Of a stretch of DNA of 64,000 nt, positions 24,485 to 34,022 are shown one piece after another. The DNA comes from Pseudomonadota bacterium (GTDB lineage Bacteria > Pseudomonadota > Gammaproteobacteria > Burkholderiales > Burkholderiaceae_F): positions 1 to 64,000 of the forward strand of contig JAEZVV010000112.1 in assembly GCA_023443095.1 (NCBI GenBank). The letters are read 5' to 3'. The translations under genes and the position numbers were made by a program. Positions within the stretch are counted from its first letter, which is position 1; every line of letters begins with the position of its first letter. The notes beneath the pieces were generated by a model. It was not told where the DNA came from. It was given only the letters and a program-made list of their open reading frames with translations, and did not search any database.

Positions 24485-25156
24485 GCGGCTGGCCGTAAGT
24501 CGCAAACTTGGCGATCACCCGCTCCATCTCGGCCGTCTCGAGCAGGCGCGGGGTGCCGAGCTTCCTCACTTCGGCATAAGTGCGGGCCAGGTTCTCGACT
24601 TCGATCGCCAGCGCGAGCGCGGCTTCCAGATCACGCCCGGCGGCGATCACGCCGTGGTGAGCCAGCAGGCAGGCCTTGCGGCCTTCCATTGCGGCCAGGG
24701 CGTGGGCCGAGAGTTGAGCCGTGCCGAAAGTGGCGTAGGGCGAGCAGCGGATGTCGGCGCCGCCCGCCGCCGCCACCATGTAGTGGAAGGCCGGGATGCC
24801 TTCGCCCAGGCAGGCGAGCGCGGTGGCGTGGCAGGAATGGGTGTGTACGACGGCGCCGAACTCGGGCCGGGCGCGGTAGAGGTCGTGGTGGAAGTGCCAC
24901 TCGCTTGAGGGCGCGCGCGGACCGTGGGCATGGGCTTCGGCCTCGCCGTCGTCGCGCAGCGGCAGGAAGGCGAGGTCTTCGGGGGTGAGCCGGGCGTAGG
25001 GAAGGCCGGTGGGCGTGATCACGAAACCCGTCACTCCGCCGCGCACGCAGCGCGCCGACACATTGCCGCTTTTGTTGACGTTGATGCCCGCCGCGTTCAT
25101 GCCGAGCGCGGTGGCGATCACGGCCGTGCGCAGTTCGAGGCCGTCTGCGGGCGCGT

Positions 25157-25160
<4 letters not shown>
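24471..25160 (-). CDS. Class II aldolase/MtnB-type protein in thioribose salvage
   Basis: 229 aa class II aldolase/adducin fold. Zinc ligands: HTH (106-108), then LLAHHG (165-170), and a conserved catalytic region near EWHFHHDLY (87-95). Two activities occur in this family: methylthioribulose-1-phosphate dehydratase (MtnB), or the aldolase that splits 5-methylthioribulose-1-P or 5-deoxyribulose-1-P to DHAP plus an aldehyde. With MtnA upstream by a four-base overlap (25157-25160), and no mtnC, mtnD or mtnE nearby, the aldolase (DHAP-shunt) reading seems more likely. The last 14 bases overlap the convergent pilus gene. Sequence alone does not separate the two reactions. Confidence 0.82.
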
Positions 25161-26244
<1,084 letters not shown>

Positions 26245-26248
<4 letters not shown>

Positions 26249-27156
26249 GCGCGAGATTCTAGAGGGGCGGTGACCGGCGCCCGGGGGCGGGGATTCCAGA
26301 GCGCGAGCACATTGCCCGCCACTGCGAGCAAGACGCCGACGACCGTGGCCAGGCGCCAGTCGAAACCTTCGTACGCAGCCGAGACGATCAGCGCGATCAC
26401 CGGCGACATCACTCCGACATACGCGGCCCGCGCCGGGCCGATCCGGCCGATCAAGGTGAAATACGCGCCGAAGGCAAACACCGAACCGAACACCGCGAGG
26501 TAGAGGAAAGACGCCCAGAACGCGGGACTCATCTGGATCGAAAAAGGAACGCCCATCAGCAGCGCGGCCAGGAAGCTGATCGCGCCGCCCCACAACATCG
26601 ACAGCGCGAGCGGCCCCCAGCCCGAGACGCCCTCGGCGTAGAGCTTGCCGACCCAGATGTTGCCGTAGCAGCTGATCAGCACCGCGATCAGGGTCTGGGC
26701 GGCGCCGACCAGGATCCACGGATTGCCCTGCATTGCCGCGATCTCGGGCCAGAAGATCAGCGCGATGCCGGCCACGCCGAGCGAGCCCCCCACCGCCACG
26801 CGTTTGCTCATCGGCGTGCCCAGCATGGCGCGAGCGATCAGCATGTTGATCAGCGGTCCGGCCGCGTAACCCACCGCCACCAGGCCGGAGACGATGTGCT
26901 GCTCGGCGTGGTAGATGAGGATGTAGCTCACCGAATAATTGGTCAGGCCGAGCAGGGCGATCGCCGCGTGCTGGCGGCTCGTGAACTGCAGGCGGATGCG
27001 ACGCAGCCGGCAAAAGGCGAGCAGAAGGCCACCGGCAAAAGCGAAGCGCAGCGCCACCCCGAGTTCGGGCGCGAGCGCCTGAAGCTGAAAGGTGATGGCG
27101 TACCAGGTGGTGCCCCAGATGCTGGCGGCGACGGCGAACAGGGCGAGAGGATGCAT
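26245..27156 (-). CDS. EamA/DMT-family permease
   Basis: 303 aa with ten hydrophobic segments in two EamA repeats, as in drug/metabolite transporters of the inner membrane. The ATG at 27156 (MHPLALFAVAASIWGTTWYA) is chosen because the EamA signature IWGTTW lies in the first helix; upstream in-frame codons to 27342 look non-coding. It is the first gene of the operon with mtnA and the class II aldolase, linked by four-base overlaps. It may export or import the methylthio- or deoxy-pentose intermediate or an aldehyde product; substrate unknown. A dps gene lies upstream on the same strand with a terminator in between. Confidence 0.82.
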
Positions 27157-27211
27157 GGCGGCATTGTCGCAAACCCGGTGGAGGGGCTGCGCGCCGGGCC
27201 ATGGCCCTGAG

Positions 27212-27237
27212 ACAAAACGCCACCCGGAGGTGGCGTT
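27212..27237 (-). terminator. Rho-independent terminator of dps
   Basis: Stem AACGCCACC (27216-27224) with loop CGGA and GGTGGCGTT (27229-27237). Read on the minus strand it is followed by TTTTGT. It sits 22 bases past the dps stop and ahead of the EamA promoter region. Confidence 0.85.
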
Positions 27238-27259
27238 GCCCGGCTCGGCGCAGGGACGA

Positions 27260-27790
27260 TCAGTGCCCGGTGCCGTCGCCCTGGCGGCTGGCTTCGAACA
27301 GGAACCAGGCTCGGCGCTCGGTTTCGTCGATCCAGTTTTCAATCAGGCTGGCCGTGGCGATGTCTTCGTATTCGTCGCAGACCTTGTGGGTCTCGCGCAG
27401 GCGCTGCGCCATGTCGCGGTTGTCCTCACACAGCTCGGCGAGCATGTCGGCCGCCTGCACGAAGGGGGCGTCGTTGTCCCTGACCCGCTGGGTGCGGGCG
27501 ATGTGGCCGATCGAGGTAAGGGTGCGGCCGCCGATCTTGCGCACGCGTTCGGCGATTGGGTCGCTCATCGCGTAGAGCTGGTCGCCCTGCTCGTCAAACA
27601 TCAGGTGGTAATCGCGGAAATGCGGTCCGCTCAAGTGCCAGTGGAAGTTCTTGGTCTTGAGATACAGCGCGAATACGTCGGCGAGCATCAGGTTGAGCGC
27701 GGCGCTGATGTCGCGGCGGGCGTCGTCGCCCAGGGCGGTGGGAGTGGTGATGGCTGCAGTGAGGGCTTGTTCGCCTGCTTTCTTGCTCAT
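27260..27790 (-). CDS. dps: Dps-type DNA-binding ferritin-like protein
   Basis: 176 aa, a stationary-phase protein that forms dodecamers, binds DNA and stores iron. The intersubunit ferroxidase site is visible: FHWHLSGPHF (49-58) with His50, then HLMFDEQGDQLY (62-73) with His62, Asp66 and Asp70. Helices A to D follow, with an N-terminal Lys-containing tail and Lys-poor C terminus. The start ATG follows GGAGATCACG. Monocistronic: a terminator lies directly downstream. Expected regulators such as OxyR or RpoS are not identifiable in the upstream bases. Confidence 0.93.
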   Translation of the reverse strand: MSKKAGEQALTAAITTPTALGDDARRDISAALNLMLADVFALYLKTKNFHWHLSGPHFRDYHLMFDEQGDQLYAMSDPIAERVRKIGGRTLTSIGHIARTQRVRDNDAPFVQAADMLAELCEDNRDMAQRLRETHKVCDEYEDIATASLIENWIDETERRAWFLFEASRQGDGTGH

Positions 27791-27940
27791 CGTGATCTCC
27801 AGGTGAGTGGCATCGGCGGATCGGGATCAAGCGTCGCAGCGGGTCCGGCTGGACCGTCGGCGCGGGAAAGCGGTGCCGGCGAGGACTCGCCAGTTGAGAG
27901 CGACGAAAAAGTCTAGCCCGTGTGTGGGCTCCCACGGCCT

Positions 27941-27975
27941 GAAAATAGGTCGGCCCGGCGCATTCCGGGCCGGAC
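27941..27975 (-). terminator. Terminator of the small outer-membrane protein gene
   Basis: A GGTC-GGCCCGG arm (27947-27957) pairs with CCGGGCC-G-GACC (27964-27975), with one bulged base. On the minus strand TATTTTC follows the stem. It lies just past the stop of the 178-aa protein at 27987. Confidence 0.75.
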
Positions 27976-27986
27976 CGGTCAGGCGT

Positions 27987-28523
27987 CTAGAACTGCCAGC
28001 TCACGCTGCCGCCGATCAGGTCGACCGTGGCGTCGGAGACACGGAAACGCTCCCACTCGGCGCGCAGGCTGAGGTTCTTCCACACCGGGTAGCTGGCGCC
28101 GAAGCCCCAGGCCGCGCCGGTGGTCTTGTCCTTGTCCGAAAACGAAAACCATCCCGGCACGTCGGCCGAGAGCCGGGTGCTGAAATAGGACACGCCGCCC
28201 TTGGCGTAGATCCAGGCCTGGTCGACCGGGATGCCGGCCACCAGGAAGGCGACCGCTCCCGAAGGTTTGGCGCTGACCTTGAGGCCCCCGCCTTCGGCCT
28301 TGAATTCGCCGAGGTTGACGTAAGCACCTTCGAGCGCGAAGTAGTCGTTGAACTTGTAGCCGGCAAAGGCCTTGAAGCCGAGGCCTTGGTTGTCGCAACC
28401 GTCGAAGTCGCAGAAATCGGTCTTGCTCGCACCCATGCCGGCGCCGACGTATGCCTGTGCCAGGACGGCGGGCGAGCTCAAGACGGCGGCGGCGGCCAGG
28501 GCCGCATTCAGGAAGCGTTTCAT
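27987..28523 (-). CDS. Small outer-membrane beta-barrel protein
   Basis: 178 aa. Signal peptide MKRFLNAALAAAAVLSSPAVLA, then eight alternating-polarity strands such as AYVGAGMGASKTDF, KAFAGYKFNDYFALEGAYV and SLRAEWERFRV. It ends GGSVSWQF, with the C-terminal Phe typical of Bam-assembled porins. The FxxD and GYKF patterns fit the OmpA-like beta-barrel (OMP_b-brl) group. Two Cys residues (DFCDFDGCDN) may form a disulfide loop. No peptidoglycan-binding domain is attached. It is monocistronic; a terminator follows. Confidence 0.85.
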   Translation of the reverse strand: MKRFLNAALAAAAVLSSPAVLAQAYVGAGMGASKTDFCDFDGCDNQGLGFKAFAGYKFNDYFALEGAYVNLGEFKAEGGGLKVSAKPSGAVAFLVAGIPVDQAWIYAKGGVSYFSTRLSADVPGWFSFSDKDKTTGAAWGFGASYPVWKNLSLRAEWERFRVSDATVDLIGGSVSWQF

Positions 28524-28664
28524 TGCAGAGGTGATCGCGAAGGAGGTCTAAGGGAAGCGGCGCGATTGCTCGCGCCGCTCAGGTCATGCTAGCCGGGCGC
28601 CTGGTCCGGGTCACACAAATGACGTCTTGCCGCGAGTCAAGTGCGGCGGCCACGCAACGCCGGC

Positions 28665-28829
28665 TCAGTTGAGCGGCCGCGCTGGCGGATTGTCGACGGG
28701 CGGTTGCGACTCGGCGATCTTCCTGGCGAAGAAGCGGTTGAACCAGATGGCCATGCCGACGATGAAAAGAATGACGATGAGCGACATGAGGCCGACATCG
28801 GTGAAGAAGAGTTCCCGGAGCGCAACCAT
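28665..28829 (-). CDS. DUF3149 small membrane protein
   Basis: 54 aa. It reads MVALRELFFTDVGLMSLIVI, then a membrane helix (about 12-32), a conserved WFNRFF and a basic/acid tail ending PPARPLN. The pattern LFxTDxGLxSLxVI...MAxWF matches DUF3149, a family of tiny inner-membrane proteins in beta- and gammaproteobacteria, function unknown. On the minus strand the ATG at 28829 is preceded by AACAAGCA, a weak ribosome site. It lies between the outer-membrane protein and the DksA-like gene, both on the same strand. Confidence 0.75.
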   Translation of the reverse strand: MVALRELFFTDVGLMSLIVILFIVGMAIWFNRFFARKIAESQPPVDNPPARPLN

Positions 28830-28871
28830 TGCTTGTTCGACCTTGTGTGGAATGGAATTCGTGGTGGATGC

Positions 28872-29282
28872 CTACAGGCTGGGCGGGCGCTGCCCGGTGC
28901 GTTTTTCCCAGGCCGTCTGGCCGGCCAGACTGCGCGTGGCTGAGGGGTTGGCGAGCAGGCGTTCGCGTTCGATTTCCTCGCCGGTTTCGATGCAGATGCC
29001 GTAGGAACCGCTCGCCATCCGGGCCAGGGCGGCGTCGATCGCTTCGAGCTCGCGGCTGTCGCGCGCGGCCTCGGCGGCGGCCAGCGCGGTCTGCTCGTCG
29101 GCGACCGATTCGTCGCCGCGGTCGTGCGGCTCGTCGTAGGCGCTGGCGGACGAAGCATCACCTTGGCGGTCGAGGCCACTTCTGTGCAGCTGTGCCTTGA
29201 GCTCCTCTTCGAGCTCGCGGCGCCGGTCCAGCAAGCGCTGGCGCAGCGTATCCAGGTCTGCCTGGCTCAATGAGCTGTTCAT
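28872..29282 (-). CDS. DksA/TraR-family protein lacking the zinc finger (DksA2-like)
   Basis: 136 aa with the DksA layout: N-terminal helix, a coiled-coil of about residues 6-40 and 62-90 with an acidic tip (DEPHDRGDES, 50-59), and a C-terminal globule YGICIETGEEI. Of the four zinc-binding Cys of canonical DksA only Cys97 remains; Thr100 replaces the second and no Cys is present later. A Cys-x2-Thr pattern is known from Pseudomonas aeruginosa DksA2, which works with ppGpp at RNA polymerase under zinc limitation. Function here is inferred. An ATG at 29282 with a GAGAGG site is chosen over one at 29342. A perfect FNR-type palindrome is 46 bases upstream. Confidence 0.85.
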   Translation of the reverse strand: MNSSLSQADLDTLRQRLLDRRRELEEELKAQLHRSGLDRQGDASSASAYDEPHDRGDESVADEQTALAAAEAARDSRELEAIDAALARMASGSYGICIETGEEIERERLLANPSATRSLAGQTAWEKRTGQRPPSL

Positions 29283-29328
29283 GTCACCTCTCCGAAAGGG
29301 CAGGCTAAGGGTTGTTGCTAGGGCTCGA

Positions 29329-29342
29329 TTGATACGTATCAA
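29329..29342. promoter_or_regulatory. FNR/ANR-type palindrome between dksA2-like and acyl-CoA synthetase genes
   Basis: TTGAT-ACGT-ATCAA is an exact match to the FNR/ANR consensus TTGAT-N4-ATCAA. It lies in the divergent promoter region: its centre is 53 bases from the DksA2-like start and 144 bases from the synthetase start. Oxygen control of one or both genes is likely, but the promoters were not resolved. Confidence 0.7.
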
Positions 29343-29479
29343 GCGCGGCTAGAGCGCTGTTGCAGCCGCGCTGCAGCCGGCTTCTGTTATGTTGCCCCGG
29401 TCCGGGTGCCGCGGCCGTAGCCCGGGTCAGCCGTTGTGCCCGTTCGGGCCGCCCACCCCACTTTTGACCGGCAAGCAGA

Positions 29480-32188
29480 ATGGATGCCCCACATTTCCTG
29501 CGAGCGGCCATGGCGCCGCGTTCGATTGCCGTGGTGGGCGCGAGCGAGCGCCCCGGCAGTCCGGGCGCCTATCTCTGGTCCAGCGTGCTGGCGGGCGAGT
29601 TCCAGGGGGAAGCCTGGGCCGTCAATCCGAAGTATTCGGAGCTGTCCGGCCGGCCCTGCTTCGGTTCCCTGACAGCCCTGCCGGCCAAGGTCGACCTTGC
29701 GATCATCACGACCCGCCCGCCGACGGTGGCCGGCATCATCAAGGAGGCGGGCGAACGCGGCATTCCGTTCGCGCTGGTCTTGTCGGGCGATTTCACCTGC
29801 ATCGGCGAACAAGGCCTGCAGTGGCAGAACGACCTGTTCGAGGCCGCGCGCAAGGCCAAGGTGCGGCTGATCGGCCCCAGCAGCGTCGGTTTGATGCGGC
29901 CGGCGGCCGGGCTCAACGCCAGCTTTTCGCCGGTGCCGGTGCGCGCCGGTTCGCTCGCCCTGGTGAGCCAGTCGGGAACGATCGCTTCTTCGCTGATCGA
30001 TTTCGCCTGGACCGCGGGCTTCGGTTTTTCCTCGGTGGTTTCGACCGGTGTCGGGCGCGACATCGACTTTCCGGAGATCCTCGATTTTCTGGCGATCGAC
30101 AGCGCCACCCGCGCCATCCTGGTCTATATCGAAGGCGTGCACGATGCCCGCGCCTTTTTGTCGAGCCTGCGCGCGGCAGCGGCGGTCAAGCCGGTAATCG
30201 TGCTGAAGGCCGGCCGCTACCTCACGGGGGCGCAGGTGGTGATGAGCCACACCGGCGCCCTGGTGGGCAACGACCAGGTGTTCGACGCCGCGCTGCGCCG
30301 CGGCGGCGCGATCCGGGTGAGCAAGATCGCCCAGCTGTTTGCCGCGGCCGAGGCTTTTGCCTCGAACCGCTTGCCGCGCGGCGACCGGCTGGCGGTGCTC
30401 ACCAACGGCGGCGGTCCGGGCGCTCTGGCGGCCGACGCGGTGGCGGAGAACCAGATCCAGCTCGCGCGCCTGTCGCGCGAAGCGGCCGTCGGTCTCGAGG
30501 CCTTGCTGCCTGCGCCTTGGCCGTATTCGAACCCGGTCGACATCTCGGCCGACGCCGACGCGACCCGCTACAGCCGTTCGCTCGAGCTGCTGCTTGAAGA
30601 CAAGAACAACGACGGCGTCCTGGTGTTGTATGCGCCGACGCCGCGGCTGTCGGCCGAGACCGCGGCCCAAGCGCTGCTGCCGCTCGCCCAGGCGAACGAG
30701 AAGCCGGTGATTTCGGCCTGGCTGGGCGAGAAGGACGCCGGCCGTGGCCGCGCGGTCTTCAAGGCGGCCAACCTGCCGGCGCTAATCAACCCCGAACGCG
30801 GGGTCGAGGCTTTCGGCTTCCTGGCGCAATACGTGCGCAACCGCGAGCTGCGGCTGCAGGTGCCGCCACCTCTGGCTGACGAGCTGCGTTTTGACGTGGC
30901 TGCCGCACGGCGGATCGTCGAAAGTGCCCGCGGCCGTGGCCGCCATGTTTTGCACGAGCAGGATTCGAAAAGCCTGCTCGCCTGTTTTGGCATCGAAACC
31001 GCGGTCGGCGTGTTCGCCGCGTCGGCTGGTGAAGCGCGCGACGCGGCGCTCACGCTCGGCTTTCCGGTGGTGCTCAAGGTCCGTGCTGACGGCGTGGTGC
31101 ACAAAAGCGATGTCGGCGGGGTCATGCTCAACCTGCGCAACCCGGCCGACGTAGAAGAGGGATTCGGCCTGATCGCCGAGCGTGTTGCCGAACGAGCGCC
31201 GCACGCCAAGTTCCTTGGTGTCCTGGTCCAGCGCATGATCGAGCGGGCTCACGGGCGCGAACTGATCGTCGGCCTGGCCACCGATCCCAGCTTCGGGCCG
31301 GTGGTGAGCTTCGGCATGGGCGGACTGGCGACCGAGGTGTTCAGCGACACGGCGGTGGCGCTGCCGCCGCTCAACCGCTTCCTGGCGCTCGACATGATCA
31401 GCCGCACCCGGGTGGCGAAAATGCTCGACGAGTTCCGCGGTGCTCCGGCGGTCGATGTCGACAAGCTGGTCGAAGTCCTGTTGCGCATTTCCGAGCTTGC
31501 GGTGGCGATCCCGGCCGTGCGGGAACTCGACATCAACCCCCTGCTGGCCGACGAAAACGGCGTGATCGCACTCGACGCCCGGGTGGTGGTGTCGGACGCT
31601 CCGCTGGCGCCCGACGCCACGTTTTCACACCTGGCGATCCACCCCTACCCGCGCTTTCTCGAGCGCGAAGTCCCGGTCAAGGGCGGCACGGTCCGGCTGC
31701 GGCCGATCCGGCCCGAAGACGCCGAGATGGAGATCCGTTTCATCTCGCGCCTGTCGCCGCGCAGCTCCTACCTGCGTTTCCATTCGCCGGTGCGCGAACT
31801 CACGCGCGAGCGCCTGGTGCGTTTCACCCAGATCGACTACGACCGCGAGATGGCTTTTGTCGCGGTCGACTCGAGCGGCGAGGACGAAGAGATGCGCGGC
31901 GTTTCGCGCTACACCCGCAACCCCGACGGCCGCAGCGCCGAGTTCGGGGTGATCGTCGAAGACGCCTGGCAGGGCCGCGGCCTCGGTCATGTGTTGATGG
32001 ACGCCATCGAAAACACCGCGCGCGAGCGCGGGCTCGAGCAGCTCATCGGCTACGTGCTCAAGGACAACGACGAGATGGGCGTGATGATGGCCAAACGCGG
32101 CTACAAGCCGCACCGCGACGAAGAAGACCCCGGCGTGGCGGTCTACATCCTCGACCTGAACCGCCCGGCGGTGTCGAAGTCCGCCTGA
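29480..32188 (+). CDS. ADP-forming acyl-CoA synthetase with C-terminal GNAT acetyltransferase (Pat-like)
   Basis: 902 aa multi-domain protein. Residues 1-130 form a CoA-binding Rossmann domain (SIAVVGASERPGSPG), followed by a CoA-ligase domain with SHTGA around His257, the phosphohistidine position of active ADP-forming acetyl-CoA synthetases. An ATP-grasp part covers about 480-690. The C-terminal 170 residues are GNAT, with QGRGLG (about 830-836) as the acetyl-CoA loop. E. coli PatZ has the same layout but is reported as a protein lysine acetyltransferase whose synthetase half is inactive. Because His257 is retained here, both activities may exist. It stands alone, divergent from the DksA2-like gene. 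Confidence 0.88.
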   Translation: MDAPHFLRAAMAPRSIAVVGASERPGSPGAYLWSSVLAGEFQGEAWAVNPKYSELSGRPCFGSLTALPAKVDLAIITTRPPTVAGIIKEAGERGIPFALVLSGDFTCIGEQGLQWQNDLFEAARKAKVRLIGPSSVGLMRPAAGLNASFSPVPVRAGSLALVSQSGTIASSLIDFAWTAGFGFSSVVSTGVGRDIDFPEILDFLAIDSATRAILVYIEGVHDARAFLSSLRAAAAVKPVIVLKAGRYLTGAQVVMSHTGALVGNDQVFDAALRRGGAIRVSKIAQLFAAAEAFASNRLPRGDRLAVLTNGGGPGALAADAVAENQIQLARLSREAAVGLEALLPAPWPYSNPVDISADADATRYSRSLELLLEDKNNDGVLVLYAPTPRLSAETAAQALLPLAQANEKPVISAWLGEKDAGRGRAVFKAANLPALINPERGVEAFGFLAQYVRNRELRLQVPPPLADELRFDVAAARRIVESARGRGRHVLHEQDSKSLLACFGIETAVGVFAASAGEARDAALTLGFPVVLKVRADGVVHKSDVGGVMLNLRNPADVEEGFGLIAERVAERAPHAKFLGVLVQRMIERAHGRELIVGLATDPSFGPVVSFGMGGLATEVFSDTAVALPPLNRFLALDMISRTRVAKMLDEFRGAPAVDVDKLVEVLLRISELAVAIPAVRELDINPLLADENGVIALDARVVVSDAPLAPDATFSHLAIHPYPRFLEREVPVKGGTVRLRPIRPEDAEMEIRFISRLSPRSSYLRFHSPVRELTRERLVRFTQIDYDREMAFVAVDSSGEDEEMRGVSRYTRNPDGRSAEFGVIVEDAWQGRGLGHVLMDAIENTARERGLEQLIGYVLKDNDEMGVMMAKRGYKPHRDEEDPGVAVYILDLNRPAVSKSA

Positions 32189-32263
32189 GGCAACCGGGCA
32201 AGCGGCGGCGGCCGGAACCGGGAGCGGCGCTCCGTAGAATCGGCCTGATTGGGGATGGGAACA

Positions 32264-33166
32264 ATGAATCGCTGGCCGATTTTTTTCCGTGTTTGCCTGG
32301 CTCTGCTGCTGGCCGGCGTGTTGTTTCCCGCGCAGGCCAGCGAGACAGGCGAGCGGCGTGGATTCTTGTACGAGTTCTGCCGCGGCGAGCGCTGCGGTCT
32401 GCTGTTTGGCACGATCCACGTCGGCCAGCCCGAGTGGTTCCCGCTGCCGCCGGCCCAGCAGGCGCGGCTCGACGCCGCGACCCGGATCGTGCTCGAGGCC
32501 GATCTTTCGCGCGCCGACCGGGTGGCCGAAGCGTTCCAGCGCCACGGTTTTTATCCACCGGGCCAGCCGGGGTTAGAGAGCGAACTGGAGCCCGAACTCC
32601 GGCAGCGGGTCGAGGCGGCCCTGCCTGCGGCGGGGCTGGAAACGAGTCAGGCCTGGCGCTTGAAACCCTGGCTGCTCGCCAGCACCCTGACCATGGGCCA
32701 GGCCGGTGCGGCCGGTTACGGCGTGGCGGCCGCGGTCGAGACCCAGCTGGTGGCGCAGGCGCGCGGCCGGCCGGTCGACGAACTCGAAGGGGTCGAATTC
32801 CAGTTCCGGCTTTTCGACGCGGCTCCGCGCGCGGTGCAACACGCGTTCCTGGCCGAGACCTTGGCCGCGATCGACAGCGGCGAAGCGCGCGGCGAGGTGG
32901 TCGGGATGGCGCAGGCGTGGCTGGACGGGGACGAGGCGGCGGTGCTGGCGCTGCTCCAGGCCATGCAACAGGAGGCCAGCGTGGGCGGGCGTTTCACCGT
33001 CGAACAGCTGGTGAGCGGGCGCCATCCTTACATGATCGAACGCATCGAATACTTCATGGCGGCCGGCGGCACGCCCCTGATCGCCGTGGGCTCGCTCCAC
33101 CTGTTCGGTCCTCAGGGTCTGATCGAACAGTTGCGGCAGCGCGGCTGGCGGATCAGCCGGGTGTAG
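32264..33166 (+). CDS. TraB/GumN-family protein
   Basis: 300 aa. Signal peptide MNRWPIFFRVCLALLLAGVLFPAQA, then the TraB/GumN pattern: GTIHVG (49-54) at the start, alternating helices with conserved Glu, and a C-terminal GSLHLFG that stands in for the usual GxGHLxG. The family is a large haem-binding-related or erythromycin-esterase-like fold, and several members are thought to be metallopeptidases; no exact function is known. The ATG at 32264 is preferred because GGGGATGGGA sits before it, and an earlier ATG would spoil the signal peptide. The end overlaps the convergent dioxygenase gene by 14 bases. Confidence 0.85.
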   Translation: MNRWPIFFRVCLALLLAGVLFPAQASETGERRGFLYEFCRGERCGLLFGTIHVGQPEWFPLPPAQQARLDAATRIVLEADLSRADRVAEAFQRHGFYPPGQPGLESELEPELRQRVEAALPAAGLETSQAWRLKPWLLASTLTMGQAGAAGYGVAAAVETQLVAQARGRPVDELEGVEFQFRLFDAAPRAVQHAFLAETLAAIDSGEARGEVVGMAQAWLDGDEAAVLALLQAMQQEASVGGRFTVEQLVSGRHPYMIERIEYFMAAGGTPLIAVGSLHLFGPQGLIEQLRQRGWRISRV

Positions 33167-34022
33167 CCGAGGGCGTGAAGAGCCAGGCGTCCATCGCCAA
33201 CACGCCGGCGTCGACCCCGGCGTCGAAATGTTCAACGACGGGCGAGGGGCCGGCGGCGGCCCGGGCAAATGGCAGCGGCAGGAAGTGTTCGGGTGTCGGA
33301 TGGGCACGCGCCGCATGCGGGGCGCGGGACCAGTCGGCGAGCGCCGCGCCGTTTTGGCTCAGCAAGGCCTGCCTCACCCAGTCGCGAAACTGCTCGACAT
33401 AGGTCGCGGTCGGCACGCTGTCGTCGGTGGCCAGGCCGTGCTGCGACACATGGCCCATCCAGTCGCGCAGGTTGTGGGTGAGGTGGCCCGAGCCGACGAT
33501 CAGGACACCGTCGTGCGCCAAGGGTGCGAGAGCGGCGCCGACCGCGAGCGTGTGTGGTGCCGGCAGATGGCTTTGCAGCGAGATCTGCACGACCGGGACG
33601 TCGGCGGCGGGGAACAGGTGCCGCAGCGGCGCCCAGGCGCCGTGGTCCAGGCCGCGCTGCGGATCGAGCGCGGCGGGCAGCCCCGCCTGTTGCAGCAGAG
33701 CGGCCGCTTGCTGCGCCAGCCACGGCGCGCCGGGGGCGGGGTAGCGGATCTGGTAGAGCTCGTCCGGAAAGCCGCCGAAGTCGTGGATCGTGGGGGGAGC
33801 GCTGCCGGCGGTGAGTGTGGGGACTGCGGTCTCCCAATGCGCCGAGGCGATCAGGATCGCGCGCGGCCGCGGCAGGCGCTGCCCCAGCTCCCGCCACAGG
33901 CGCGACGCGCGGGAGTCGAGCGTCGCATGCATGGGCGAACCGTGAGACACAAAAAGAGTGGGAAGCGTGGGCATGGGGAAGGCAGCCGGGCCATCCGGCG
34001 ATGGTCCGGCAGCGGGGTTCAT
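33153..34022 (-). CDS. LigB-family aromatic ring-opening dioxygenase, YgiD-like
   Basis: Non-heme iron or zinc dioxygenase of the DODA/YgiD group, about 273-289 aa. Metal-binding and catalytic residues sit in FVSHGSPM, ASAHWE, GSGHLTHN and the C-terminal HPTPEHFLPL. Members cleave catechol-like rings such as L-DOPA; the substrate here is unknown. The start at 34022 overlaps the GST stop (ATGA), which suggests translational coupling; MPTLPTLFVSHG at 33974 would give the conventional N terminus and is the alternative. It ends inside the convergent TraB gene. Together with GST and DoxX it forms an operon divergent from a LysR regulator. Confidence 0.82.
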   Translation of the reverse strand: MNPAAGPSPDGPAAFPMPTLPTLFVSHGSPMHATLDSRASRLWRELGQRLPRPRAILIASAHWETAVPTLTAGSAPPTIHDFGGFPDELYQIRYPAPGAPWLAQQAAALLQQAGLPAALDPQRGLDHGAWAPLRHLFPAADVPVVQISLQSHLPAPHTLAVGAALAPLAHDGVLIVGSGHLTHNLRDWMGHVSQHGLATDDSVPTATYVEQFRDWVRQALLSQNGAALADWSRAPHAARAHPTPEHFLPLPFARAAAGPSPVVEHFDAGVDAGVLAMDAWLFTPSATPG

